Part shown: positions 1-8,255 of the stretch, one piece after another
Layout of the letters: every line of letters starts with the position of its first letter
How positions within the stretch are numbered: the stretch's first letter is position 1
Assembly: GCA_902493895.1 (NCBI GenBank)
Contig: CABUQW010000047.1
Coordinates: forward strand, 1-12,957
DNA: 12,957 nt
Source: an uncultured Collinsella sp.
GTDB taxonomy: Bacteria > Actinomycetota > Coriobacteriia > Coriobacteriales > Coriobacteriaceae
Direction: 5' to 3'
Made by a program: the position numbers and the translations under genes
Notes under the pieces: model-generated
What the model saw: the letters and a program-made list of their open reading frames with translations, nothing else
The model's database searches: none
Told to the model about the DNA's origin: nothing

Positions 1-90
1 ATCTAGGCACGGGAGCCTCCCAACCTCGTTGCGGCGCGGCTGCGCCTCTGGCACTTCAACAACATTGTCGCAGCCCCGACCCGCGGTCAC
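1..90 (-). CDS. Possible N-terminal fragment of an unidentified gene running off the left edge
   Basis: From a GTG at 88-90 the minus strand stays open for 30 codons to the window edge. An AGGAG lies 9 bases upstream (revcomp of 100-104), which is a reasonable ribosome binding site. About 70% of third codon positions are G or C, close to what the confident genes here show. Two other frames starting upstream (ATG near 131 and ATG near 149) both stop before the edge. I do not recognise the 30 residues, which contain two cysteines and many charged residues. It may be a real gene start, or only an open stretch in an intergenic region; the rest of the frame lies outside the window. Confidence 0.3.
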   Translation of the reverse strand, partial: MTAGRGCDNVVEVPEAQPRRNEVGRLPCLD

Positions 91-187
91 GAGCGGGGGC
101 TCCTGTCGTTTCCGTGCCCTCGGATTGGGTCATAGTGTCTGTTGGTGACTGACATCGGGTGCGCCACTGGTGACATCTGGCACTTGG

Positions 188-218
188 GCAGCTAAAGGCC
201 CCGTCCCAAATTTGCTGC
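188..218 (-). repeat. REP-like hairpin, copy A
   Basis: Read on the minus strand, the stem GCAGCAAA pairs with TTT(A)GCTGC (one bulged base) around a loop containing TGGGACGGGGCCTTT. The loop matches the GGGAC(A/G)GG core of the four other copies at 4304, 6505, 8194 and 8256, while the stem sequence differs. It begins 12 bases past the stop codon of the membrane protein gene at 231, so it may end or protect that transcript. This is the most diverged copy. Confidence 0.5.
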
Positions 219-230
219 TCCACTCGCAAC

Positions 231-806
231 TTATCTTGCCGATGGAGTTGTCGTCGTTTCGTTCGCGTGGGTCGTTTCGGCGCTGTCGCCCTGTTCGTCC
301 TCGTCTTTTTTCGCATCGGCGATGGTGGAGGCAGCCGCAACGATACCACGCTGAGGCGCCACGCCCGTCTGGGCCTGAGCGCCCTCGACAAGCTCCGTGC
401 CGGCATGCGCGAGCTCAGCAGACCCGAACATCGCACTCAGGTCGGCCCCGCCGCCGGCGTAACCAAGCGCCGCGAGCGCGATGACGATTATCGCAACAAC
501 GACCGCGATCGGAACATAGCGATGCCAGCCTGCGGGATTGAGGCCGCTACGGCGAGCAGCGCCACGGCTAATGAAGCCGAGCGTTCCATCGTGCTTGAGC
601 TTTGACCCCACCACACGCTTACGGCCCCACAGCGACGATTCGGCCTGCATGGCCAAGCGAGCGCTTGCCGAAGGATAGCCATATCTAGTGCGTTTGAACG
701 AGCCGTCGAAGCCTGAGGCGCTTTTGCCCCACGTCCGCGAAGTCGTGCGACGGTTGACCGGCGCCGTGGGCTTTCGAGCCCGATTTGGTTTTGAAGTCTC
801 CGTCAT
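231..806 (-). CDS. Hypothetical single-pass membrane protein with basic N-terminus and acidic, Thr-rich C-terminus
   Basis: The product is 191 residues from the ATG at 806, and I do not recognise a family. Residues 1-96 are strongly basic (many Arg and Lys) and probably unstructured. Residues 97-118 form one clear hydrophobic membrane segment rich in Ile, Val and Ala. Residues 119-191 are Gly/Ala-rich and then acidic, ending in a Glu/Asp and Thr-rich tail. By the positive-inside rule the N-terminus should be in the cytoplasm and the tail outside. A GTG at 860 and an ATG at 839 in the same frame would add 18 or 11 residues. I chose 806 because a GGGGG tract sits just upstream of it and the best promoter-like sequence (849-880) would start transcription near 840. 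The gene lies 84 bases after the regulator at 891-2108, on the same strand. Confidence 0.65.
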   Translation of the reverse strand: MTETSKPNRARKPTAPVNRRTTSRTWGKSASGFDGSFKRTRYGYPSASARLAMQAESSLWGRKRVVGSKLKHDGTLGFISRGAARRSGLNPAGWHRYVPIAVVVAIIVIALAALGYAGGGADLSAMFGSAELAHAGTELVEGAQAQTGVAPQRGIVAAASTIADAKKDEDEQGDSAETTHANETTTTPSAR

Positions 807-850
807 ACGCCCCCGCACGCCGTAACGCGATCGAAACATTACCGCTTTGG

Positions 851-879
851 ACTGTAGCACACGCGCTGCATGCGGTCAC
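851..879 (-). promoter_or_regulatory. Candidate promoter for the membrane protein gene at 806
   Basis: On the minus strand a TACAGT (-10, 851-856) lies 17 bases after GTGACC (-35-like, 874-879). Transcription would begin near 843, downstream of the GTG at 860, which argues for the internal ATG at 806. The -35 match is only moderate, and read-through from the upstream regulator gene is also possible. Confidence 0.3.
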
Positions 880-890
880 GAGCGCCTCGC

Positions 891-2108
891 TCAGCGGTCG
901 TCGTCCTTCAGCAAGCGCCACAGGGTCGTGCGGCTTATTCCCAGCACCTCGGCAGCGCGGGTCCGGTTGCCCTGAAGGTAGCCTACGACCAGCCGCGCGA
1001 TGTCGCGTTCGGTATCGGTCAGTGGACGCAGGATATACAGGTCGCTGTCGAGCGTCGGAGTGCCAAAGGTTGCGGTTTTGATGACGTCCTCCTGGGCGAG
1101 CACCTCCTCCGCCACCGCGCGCTCCGCCACACCCGACCCTACTAATATATAGAGTCGTTCCGAGACCTCGCGAAGCTGCAGATAGTTGCGTGGCCAGCGA
1201 TAGCCGTTGAGCGTCGAGGCAGCCTCCTCAGACAAACTCGGAGCGGCAGTTCCAAAGACATCTGATAGATACGACAAATACTGCGCAACCTTTTTCGATG
1301 CGCCGCCCTGCTCGGCAATCGCAGGCGCCACACTCACTGCGCACGCCAAGCGCTCGGTTACAAAAGCGGCCTGATCGCTTTCGCCACCGCCCGGCATATC
1401 GTTTGCCGTCAGAACCACATGGCAACGCGCGGCCAGCGCCGTGTCGGTCATCGTAGAGACAAGCTCGCGCAGACGCTGCGGCGAAAGTGCATGCCAGCCG
1501 CCAATACAAAGGGTCAGCCTTGCCTGGAACAGCGGCGATTCCGAGCTTTTGAGCAGATGGCGCCAGCCGCGATCCGAGAGCTCGTCAAGCGCCACGGACA
1601 CAAAGGGTTCGTCAGCATAAGGCCCATCCAGATAGAGGCGTTTTGCAATCTCTGCCTGGCCAGCACCCAGCTCGCCCTCCAACATGAGGGGCACGCCGCG
1701 GGCATAGCTTTCGCAGACGGGGCCAGAGACCGCAGCGGCACCCTCGACAATGCCGTACGCGCTTGCCTCGTAGCGCGCCTCGACCTCATCTGCGTTAAGC
1801 CACTCAATGCCCGCGTGTGCCGCCACACCGCGCACCTCGCGGACCACGACCACCCAAAGCGCGCCGTATTCCTTGGCGACCGGACGCACCGTGAGGCTCA
1901 AGCGCCCTCCCGCATGCCCCATCACCAGACGCGTGCCGTTGCCCACGCGCCCCAGGCGCTCGGCGACAAATGCCGCGACATCTTGCTCGAGCGCGACATC
2001 ATCCATGGTCGAAATCGCCACGTGTCCATGCCCATCGATCGCCAACGCCGAGGCCCCGGCAGCGGCCAAGGCCTCGATCAAGATTTGCAGCTTGGCGTCA
2101 CTGTTCAT
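891..2108 (-). CDS. Fis-type transcriptional regulator with a degenerate sigma-54-activator AAA+ domain
   Basis: The 405-residue protein has the layout of an enhancer-binding protein. It has an N-terminal sensory-like region (1-130), a remnant AAA+ module (about 138-320) and a C-terminal Fis/HTH_8 helix-turn-helix (about 369-401, with NRTRAAEVLGISRTTLWRLL). The AAA+ part keeps landmarks such as EPFVSVALDEL (167-177) and the sensor-II-side YRWPRNYLQLREV (303-315). However, the Walker A lysine is replaced (GELGAGQAE, 145-153), the Walker B acidic pair is absent (LTLCIGGWHAL), and the GAFTGA loop that contacts sigma-54 is missing altogether. It should therefore bind DNA but neither hydrolyse ATP nor activate sigma-54 promoters. 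A GTG at 2132 would add eight residues; the ATG at 2108 is preferred. It lies downstream of yeiH on the same strand, 265 bases away, and its targets are unknown. Confidence 0.85.
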   Translation of the reverse strand: MNSDAKLQILIEALAAAGASALAIDGHGHVAISTMDDVALEQDVAAFVAERLGRVGNGTRLVMGHAGGRLSLTVRPVAKEYGALWVVVVREVRGVAAHAGIEWLNADEVEARYEASAYGIVEGAAAVSGPVCESYARGVPLMLEGELGAGQAEIAKRLYLDGPYADEPFVSVALDELSDRGWRHLLKSSESPLFQARLTLCIGGWHALSPQRLRELVSTMTDTALAARCHVVLTANDMPGGGESDQAAFVTERLACAVSVAPAIAEQGGASKKVAQYLSYLSDVFGTAAPSLSEEAASTLNGYRWPRNYLQLREVSERLYILVGSGVAERAVAEEVLAQEDVIKTATFGTPTLDSDLYILRPLTDTERDIARLVVGYLQGNRTRAAEVLGISRTTLWRLLKDDDR

Positions 2109-2232
2109 ATTGCGCCCCGTCTTCGGCGCCACGCCGCCACCGACGGCCGCGCGGGCAAGTGTTTCAAAATTGAACGATATTACTCACCAAACACTATAGG
2201 GCAGAAGCCGCCGTCCTGCGAGTATATGAGTT

Positions 2233-2258
2233 GCCCCGCATCGCCATCCTGGCGGGGC
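2233..2258. repeat. GC-rich hairpin between yeiH and the Fis-type regulator
   Basis: GCCCCGC at 2233-2239 is the exact complement of GCGGGGC at 2252-2258, with a 12-base loop. It directly abuts the larger dyad at 2257-2321. No T tract follows on either strand, so it is not a textbook terminator. It may act together with the larger structure as a pause or processing site. Confidence 0.45.
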
Positions 2259-2321
2259 GATAAGAGCTCTTCGGGACCTATAAACCTGCGGACAAGCCAT
2301 ACCCGCAAGAGCTCCTATCGC
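2257..2321. repeat. Long imperfect inverted repeat downstream of yeiH
   Basis: GCGATAAGAGCTCTTCGGG (2257-2275) pairs with CCCGCAAGAGCTCCTATCGC (2302-2321) apart from one mismatch and one bulged base. That gives an arm of about 18 pairs around a 26-base loop. The 10-base AAGAGCTCTT in the left arm is also a palindrome by itself. A second repeat, CCTGCGG (2285-2291) with CCGCAGG (2326-2332), interleaves with it, so alternative folds are possible. It lies between the end of yeiH and the start of the regulator gene on the same strand, where a terminator, attenuator or operator would fit. Confidence 0.55.
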
Positions 2322-2373
2322 TCCACCGCAGGTATGCGCTCGCCAGCACGCAGCACGCAAATAAGCTACTTCT

Positions 2374-3408
2374 CTACCAGATTCTCAGCACGTGCTGCAT
2401 TCCCAAACTCATGCACGCAATGCCAATCCAGCAGCAAAAGCCCAATGCGATGGGCTTGCCGCCCTTTTTGACCAGCTCGACGATATCGGTATTAAAGCCA
2501 ATAGCCGCCATGGCCATCACGATAAAGAACTTCGACAGCTCCTTGATGGGCGCCGTAACGGATGCAGGAAGCTGAAGCACCGTGGTGATTACGCTCGCCA
2601 GCACAAAGAACAGCACGAACATGGGAAACGCGCGTTTAAGCGAGAACGTGCTTTTGGCGTCGCCACCGGCCTTGCGCGCCAGATGCATCTGCCAGCATGC
2701 GAGAGCCAACGTGATGGGAATAATAGCCAGCGTCCTGGTGAGCTTGACCACTGTGGCGCTTTCGAGCACATTGGCGCCGGGATGCATACTGTCCCAGGCG
2801 CTCGCCGCAGCCGTTACCGACGAGGTGTCGTTGATGGCGGTGCCGGCAAACAGGCCAAAGCCCTCGTTGGTCAGCCCGAGCATGCCGCCGAGCGTCGGAA
2901 ACACGAGCGCCGCGATAACGTTAAACAGGAAGATGACCGAAATAGCCTGGGCAATCTCGCGATCGTCGGCATCGATGACGGGCGCGGTCGCGGCGATGGC
3001 AGAACCGCCGCAAATCGACGAACCCACACCCACAAGCGTCGCGATCTTGCCCGGCACGTTCATAACGCGGCAGAGCACGAAGGCGATGACAAGCGAGGTC
3101 GAGATCGTCGCCACGATAATCGGCAGCGACTGAGCGCCTTTGGACAGAATCTGCGAGAGGTTCATGCCAAAGCCAAGCAGGATTACCGCGTACTGCAGGA
3201 CTTTTTTAGACGTATAGGCGACACCGGCGGCGAGCTGTTCGCGACGATTCTTGGGAAAGACGAGCGCCAGGACCATGCCAAAGAGGATGGCAAACACCGG
3301 CCCGCCGACCACCTCAATCTGTTTGCCGAGCAACGTCGCGGGGATGGCGACGATCAGGCAGAACAAGACGCCCTTCCAGCGTTCGCGTACGATATTCGCC
3401 AGTTGCAT
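2374..3408 (-). CDS. yeiH: YeiH/UPF0324-family membrane transporter, putative sulfate (anion) exporter
   Basis: The 344-residue protein is almost entirely hydrophobic, with about ten membrane segments. It carries the signatures of the YeiH family (Cons_hypoth698): SSICGGSAIAATAPVI at 130-145, GTAINDTSSV at 189-198 and VKLTRT at 221-226. Length is normal for the family. Members are annotated as putative sulfate exporters, and relatives act in export of sulfite-type anions during sulfonate use, but the true substrate here cannot be read from the sequence. The ATG at 3408 is supported by AAGGA about eight bases upstream. A GntR gene starts 193 bases away in the opposite direction and is the likely regulator. 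The Fis-type regulator follows 265 bases downstream on the same strand. Confidence 0.9.
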   Translation of the reverse strand: MQLANIVRERWKGVLFCLIVAIPATLLGKQIEVVGGPVFAILFGMVLALVFPKNRREQLAAGVAYTSKKVLQYAVILLGFGMNLSQILSKGAQSLPIIVATISTSLVIAFVLCRVMNVPGKIATLVGVGSSICGGSAIAATAPVIDADDREIAQAISVIFLFNVIAALVFPTLGGMLGLTNEGFGLFAGTAINDTSSVTAAASAWDSMHPGANVLESATVVKLTRTLAIIPITLALACWQMHLARKAGGDAKSTFSLKRAFPMFVLFFVLASVITTVLQLPASVTAPIKELSKFFIVMAMAAIGFNTDIVELVKKGGKPIALGFCCWIGIACMSLGMQHVLRIW

Positions 3409-3601
3409 ATGGGATTCCTTCTTTCTATTTCACGTTTGCGACGGCTTATGATACGGCAACATTGAGCACAGCTCCGCGCAAACACAGACCAAGATGCCGC
3501 AATAGTTCTTGGGCAACAGTCGAATTACCCACCGCGGAGAGCTGATTCGCGCCATAATTAACAGCTGACATATCAGTGTGATAGAACGGTTGCGAGGCAC
3601 T
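3409..3601. promoter_or_regulatory. Shared divergent promoter region of yeiH and the GntR gene
   Basis: This 193-base gap separates the two start codons. An AT-rich block at 3553-3576 (around CATAATTAA and TGACATATCA) is the most promoter- and operator-like part; TGA-CATA-TCA is a short dyad of the size FCD/FadR-type GntR proteins bind. No textbook -35/-10 pair could be fixed on either strand, so this is a region-level call. Confidence 0.35.
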
Positions 3602-4303
3602 ATGGAAGAATCGATGCACGTCGGCGAGCAGGAAGCGAGTCTGCAGGACCAGTCCTACCACACCATTCGACGCAAAATCGTCTACCTGGACTACAAGCCG
3701 GGCGAAAAGCTGGGCGTCAAACAGCTTTGCGACGACCTTGATATGGGGCGAACCCCTGTGCGCGAGGCGCTGGTGCGTCTGGCGCAAGAGGGCCTGGTGC
3801 GTACCGTGCCCCAAAGCGGCACCTATGTCTCGCCCATCAACCTCACTCTTGCCGAGAGCGCCTGCTACATTCGCGAGCACCTGGAAAAGCAGGTGATTGT
3901 GGAGTGCTGCGCCCGTGCCACCTCGGCAGGCATCGAGCAGCTCGACCGAGCCATCGCGCTGCAGGAAAAGACCATGGCCGAGGAGGATCGCATCGGCTTC
4001 TTTTTAAGCGACAACCTCATGCACCGCATGATCTTTAGCATCGCGTGTCGCAGTACCGTGTGGTCGTGGCTCGAGGCGACCAATGCCGACCTGGAGCGCT
4101 TCCGCTGGCTGCGCGCCGCCACGCAGACGCTCGACAATCAGGAGACTGTTAACGAGCACAAGCAAATCCGTCGCGCCATCGCCGGCCGCGACCCCATCGA
4201 GGCGAGCTTTTTGGTCAGCAAGCACCTGCACATGATGTTCCGTAACCAAACCGAGGTTCTGGACCAGTTCCCCGAGTACTTCGAGACCAGCAAGCTCCGC
4301 TAA
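3602..4303 (+). CDS. GntR-family transcriptional regulator, FadR/FCD subfamily
   Basis: The 233-residue protein has a winged helix-turn-helix at about 16-78, including the GntR core GRTPVREALVRLAQEGLV at 49-66. A helical FCD effector domain follows from about 84. The metal-binding set of FCD domains appears present: D137, H141 (in DNLMH), H186 and H208. It should bind a small carboxylate-type ligand through that site and act as a repressor or activator. A GTG at 3578 in frame would add eight residues, but the ATG at 3602 has GAGG five bases upstream and is preferred. Its divergence from yeiH suggests that the exporter is its target. A REP-like hairpin begins immediately after its stop codon. 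The effector is unknown. Confidence 0.9.
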   Translation: MEESMHVGEQEASLQDQSYHTIRRKIVYLDYKPGEKLGVKQLCDDLDMGRTPVREALVRLAQEGLVRTVPQSGTYVSPINLTLAESACYIREHLEKQVIVECCARATSAGIEQLDRAIALQEKTMAEEDRIGFFLSDNLMHRMIFSIACRSTVWSWLEATNADLERFRWLRAATQTLDNQETVNEHKQIRRAIAGRDPIEASFLVSKHLHMMFRNQTEVLDQFPEYFETSKLR

Positions 4304-4336
4304 CCTGCCAAATAGGGACAGGTTTATTTTGGCAGG
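4304..4336 (+). repeat. REP-like hairpin, copy B, abutting the GntR stop codon
   Basis: CCTGCCAAA (4304-4312) pairs with TTTTGGCAGG (4327-4336) around a loop containing GGGACAGGTTTA. It starts directly after the TAA and is followed by TTTTATC, so on the plus strand it could also terminate the GntR transcript. The sequence from the loop through 4349 (GGGACAGG onward to CTGGGCAAA) is almost identical to copy E at 8256 read on the other strand. Confidence 0.7.
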
Positions 4337-4357
4337 TTTTATCTGGGCAAATGCAAC

Positions 4358-4391
4358 AAGGCCCGACTCCGCCACAACGGGGCCGGGCCTT
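4358..4391. terminator. Bidirectional terminator between the GntR gene and glmS
   Basis: AAGGCCCG (4358-4365) is the exact complement of CGGGCCTT (4384-4391), and the inner bases can extend the stem through CCCCG/GGGG-type pairing. It lies between two genes that converge, so it can serve both. The flanking T-runs are short (TTAGTCGTT on the plus strand, TTGTTGCATTTG on the minus strand). Confidence 0.6.
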
Positions 4392-4502
4392 AGTCGTTAA
4401 AGCGCGCCGATGACGGAACGTTCGATGTCAGTCACCTTGGCGCAAATGCGGCCCGCGCAGCGTCGAGCAGTTCCAGCGTTTGGCAAAACGCCGGAACAAC
4501 AA

Positions 4503-6350
<1,848 letters not shown>

Positions 6351-6420
6351 AGGATAAATCCCTTCGTTCGCGTGACTGCAAGACGTCCACGCACGGGGGG
6401 CGCTGAGACGTATAACGTTC

Positions 6421-6433
6421 GAGTATTGTACTC
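6421..6433 (-). promoter_or_regulatory. Candidate glmS -10 region inside a small palindrome
   Basis: GAGTA-TTG-TACTC is a perfect 5+5 dyad, and on the minus strand it contains TACAAT (revcomp of 6425-6430), a good -10. Transcription would start near 6418, giving a leader of about 68 bases. No convincing -35 hexamer lies at the usual distance, which would fit an activator-dependent or operator-overlapped promoter. Confidence 0.4.
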
Positions 6434-6450
6434 ACGCAAGCCCAAGCTGA

Positions 6451-6484
6451 TATACCAGAAGTGGTATCTCAACTTAGATACCAC
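6451..6484. promoter_or_regulatory. Operator-like TGGTAT/ATACCA dyad cluster upstream of glmS
   Basis: GTGGTATCT (6461-6469) and AGATACCAC (6476-6484) form a perfect 9-base inverted repeat with a 6-base spacer. A third half-site, ATACCA at 6452-6457, pairs with the TGGTAT at 6462-6467 across four bases. The half-site TGGTAT/ATACCA resembles the boxes of GlcNAc-responsive GntR regulators (NagR/YvoA/DasR type, which read TGGTnTAnACCA). That fits control of glmS by amino-sugar supply. The regulator is not encoded in this window. Confidence 0.5.
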
Positions 6485-6504
6485 CCGATGCACACATGCC
6501 CAAA

Positions 6505-6537
6505 CCATCACGATGGGGACAGGCGCCTTTGCGGTGG
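6505..6537 (+). repeat. REP-like hairpin, copy C
   Basis: CCATCAC (6505-6511) pairs imperfectly with GCGGTGG (6531-6537), with one G-U and one mismatch, around ATGGGGACAGGCGCCTTT. Loop and right flank (GGTGGCTTG) match copy D at 8194, while the stems carry different bases. It lies 11 bases past the permease stop codon at 6549, so the structure may also mark that transcript end. Confidence 0.6.
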
Positions 6538-6548
6538 CTTGATCGGTT

Positions 6549-7196
6549 CTAGAGGCGCAGACGATGCTCGAGCCGATTACCCAGGGCAGTGAGCGCCATG
6601 ACAATGACGTAGTAGACCACGGCCACCACCAAAAACGGTTCAAAGGCTCGATAGGTGAGCGCTTGCACGCTCTGGGCGGCACGCATCATGTCCATCAGGC
6701 CGATGGTGGCCACCAGCGAGGAGCTCTTGAGGACCGTGATCACTTCGTTAACCAGGGCGGGGGCAATCGAGCGCATAGCCTGCGGAATAACGATCTTGCG
6801 CATCATGGGAACATAGCGAAGCCCGATGGCCCGAGCGGCATCGTACTGACCCCGGTCAACGCCCTCGATACCACCGCGTACCGTCTCGGACACCGTCGCC
6901 GAGCCGTTAAGCCCCAGCGTAATGGCACCGGCGGCAAACATCGAAATCTTAAAGCCCGTAAGCTGCGGCGTCGCAAAGTACGCCAAAAAGAGCAGCACGA
7001 TAAGCGGCACGCCGCGAAAGATAGAGGTGTAGAAGTTGAGCACCGCACGCAACGGGCGACAGGGTAAAACCTTGAGCACGGCAATGAGAAAGCCCAGGGC
7101 AAGCGCTATGACCAGCGCGGCGGCCGTCACCTGACAGGTCACGACCAGGCCGCTCATAAACATCGGTATATATGGTTCTAGCAGTTCAAACTTCAT
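6549..7196 (-). CDS. Polar amino-acid ABC transporter permease (HisM/GlnP type)
   Basis: The 215-residue inner-membrane subunit has about five membrane segments. It shows the family landmarks FRGVPLIV (60-67) and the cytoplasmic EAA loop (about 113-140, with YDAARAIG and IPQAMR), where the ATPase docks. KSSSLVATIG follows at 158-166. The start was set at the ATG at 7196 because GAGGG (7204-7208) is 7 bases away from it but only one base away from the in-frame ATG at 7202. It follows the binding-protein gene by 33 bases and is surely in the same operon. No ABC ATPase gene is nearby, so the transporter must borrow one encoded elsewhere. The substrate is probably a polar amino acid, with no better resolution possible. 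Confidence 0.93.
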   Translation of the reverse strand: MKFELLEPYIPMFMSGLVVTCQVTAAALVIALALGFLIAVLKVLPCRPLRAVLNFYTSIFRGVPLIVLLFLAYFATPQLTGFKISMFAAGAITLGLNGSATVSETVRGGIEGVDRGQYDAARAIGLRYVPMMRKIVIPQAMRSIAPALVNEVITVLKSSSLVATIGLMDMMRAAQSVQALTYRAFEPFLVVAVVYYVIVMALTALGNRLEHRLRL

Positions 7197-7203
7197 CAGC
7201 ATG

Positions 7204-7208
7204 CCCTC
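7204..7208 (-). promoter_or_regulatory. Ribosome binding site that decides the permease start
   Basis: GAGGG on the minus strand stands 7 bases before the ATG at 7196 and only 1 base before the ATG at 7202. The spacing favours 7196. Confidence 0.6.
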
Positions 7209-7229
7209 GGCGTGCGCCTCACCGGATCG

Positions 7230-8111
7230 CTATTTTCCGGCAACTGTCGACGTGCCGGAAGCGGAATAGTCGCCGCTCCACATAAAGTCGGCGCCCACAT
7301 ACTGCTTGATATAGCCGTCGATGGTGCCATCCTCGAGCATCTCGCCGATGCACTCGTCAAGCGCCGCGACAAAGCCGGCACCCTTCTTGGCCATCAGGCG
7401 GTACACGCCCACATGACCGCTCGTCTCGGAACGATCGAGCAGGCCCAGCACCAGGCCCTCGTTCGCATCGCGCATGGACTGGCCCTCGGCGCCGTCGCAC
7501 AGGTAGGCATCGATGCGCCCGGCGAGCACCTCTTGCAGGCACTGGTCGCCGCCGTCGTACGTGTGAATATCGGCATCGGGCATGACCTTGGCGATGAACT
7601 TGTTCTGCACGGTGCCGGTGGTGCAGGCGATGGACTTGCCGACAAGGTCCTCGACGCGCTTAACAGGATCGCCGCCAAGTGTGAGAACGCCTACGAGCGG
7701 CTGATAATAGCCGCGCGTGAAGTCGTACGTCTGCTCGCGCTCTTCGTTGGAGCTCATCGCCATGGTAAAGGCCTTGTCATCGCTCTGCACCGATGCAAGC
7801 GTGGCGGCAAAGTCCTGCGGCTCAAAGTCGTAAGAAAAGCCCAGGCGCGAGGCCATCTCGTCGGCAATGGCGATATCCAGGCCGACAACCTTCTGCTTGC
7901 CGTCCGACTGCGTCTCCAGATAGCGATAGGGCGCGAAGGCATCGTCGCCCACAAAGGTGAGCTTGGCGCCTTTGATATCGTCGCCCGCACCCGCAGCAGA
8001 ACCAGCGGCAGAGCCCTTGTCAGCGCCATTGCCAGCGCAACCGCTCGCCGCAACCATTGCTGCACCGGCAAGCAAACTCAGGAAATCACGACGAGAAACA
8101 GAGCGAGTCAT
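7230..8111 (-). CDS. Extracellular amino-acid-binding lipoprotein (SBP_bac_3) of an ABC transporter
   Basis: The 293-residue precursor begins with a twin-arginine type signal, SRRDFLSLLAG (6-16), followed by a lipobox AASGC with the lipidated Cys25. It is therefore a probable Tat-exported lipoprotein on the outer face of the membrane. After a Gly/Ala-rich linker the solute-binding domain starts near residue 48. Family hallmarks are FAPYRYLE (59-66), GLDIAIADEMASRLG (78-91) and DFTRGYY (130-136). The frame stays open upstream to 8297, but that part crosses REP-like hairpins and has no homology. The ATG at 8111 has AAAGG eight bases upstream and gives the proper signal peptide. The permease follows after 33 bases. 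It diverges from a LacI gene; whether LacI controls it is unknown. Confidence 0.93.
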   Translation of the reverse strand: MTRSVSRRDFLSLLAGAAMVAASGCAGNGADKGSAAGSAAGAGDDIKGAKLTFVGDDAFAPYRYLETQSDGKQKVVGLDIAIADEMASRLGFSYDFEPQDFAATLASVQSDDKAFTMAMSSNEEREQTYDFTRGYYQPLVGVLTLGGDPVKRVEDLVGKSIACTTGTVQNKFIAKVMPDADIHTYDGGDQCLQEVLAGRIDAYLCDGAEGQSMRDANEGLVLGLLDRSETSGHVGVYRLMAKKGAGFVAALDECIGEMLEDGTIDGYIKQYVGADFMWSGDYSASGTSTVAGK

Positions 8112-8193
8112 ACCAAAGCCTTTCAATCTACGTTCAAAACGGCTTCTATTGTAGACACTCCACTGTTGAGCGCGCAGCCCAGCCGCATCAAAA

Positions 8194-8226
8194 CCACCAC
8201 AATGGGGACAGGCACCTTTGTGGTGG
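8194..8226 (+). repeat. REP-like hairpin, copy D
   Basis: CCACCACAA (8194-8202) is the exact complement of TTGTGGTGG (8218-8226), enclosing TGGGGACAGGCACCT. It is the most perfect stem in the family. It faces copy E at 8256 with 29 bases between them, so the two form an inverted pair in the gap between the binding-protein and LacI genes. Confidence 0.7.
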
Positions 8227-8255
8227 CTTGGTCTCCAGCGTTTACCCAGATAAAA

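Noticed and set aside
1419..2471. A 350-codon open frame on the plus strand across the Fis-type regulator
   Set aside because: It is antisense to a gene with a clear Fis helix-turn-helix and runs through the dyads downstream of yeiH; no domain is visible in it.
2392..3465. A 357-codon open frame on the plus strand opposite yeiH
   Set aside because: The opposite strand encodes a full YeiH protein with family signatures; this frame is Arg/His/Asp-rich and has no known domain.
3578..3601. GTG start for the GntR protein
   Set aside because: It adds eight residues not needed by the fold and has no ribosome binding site, while the ATG at 3602 has GAGG five bases upstream.
6351..6420. A glmS ribozyme in the glmS leader
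   Set aside because: An AGCGCC like the ribozyme cleavage site occurs near 6399-6404, but only about 50 bases separate it from the start codon. That is too short for the ribozyme core, and no other conserved core segment is present.
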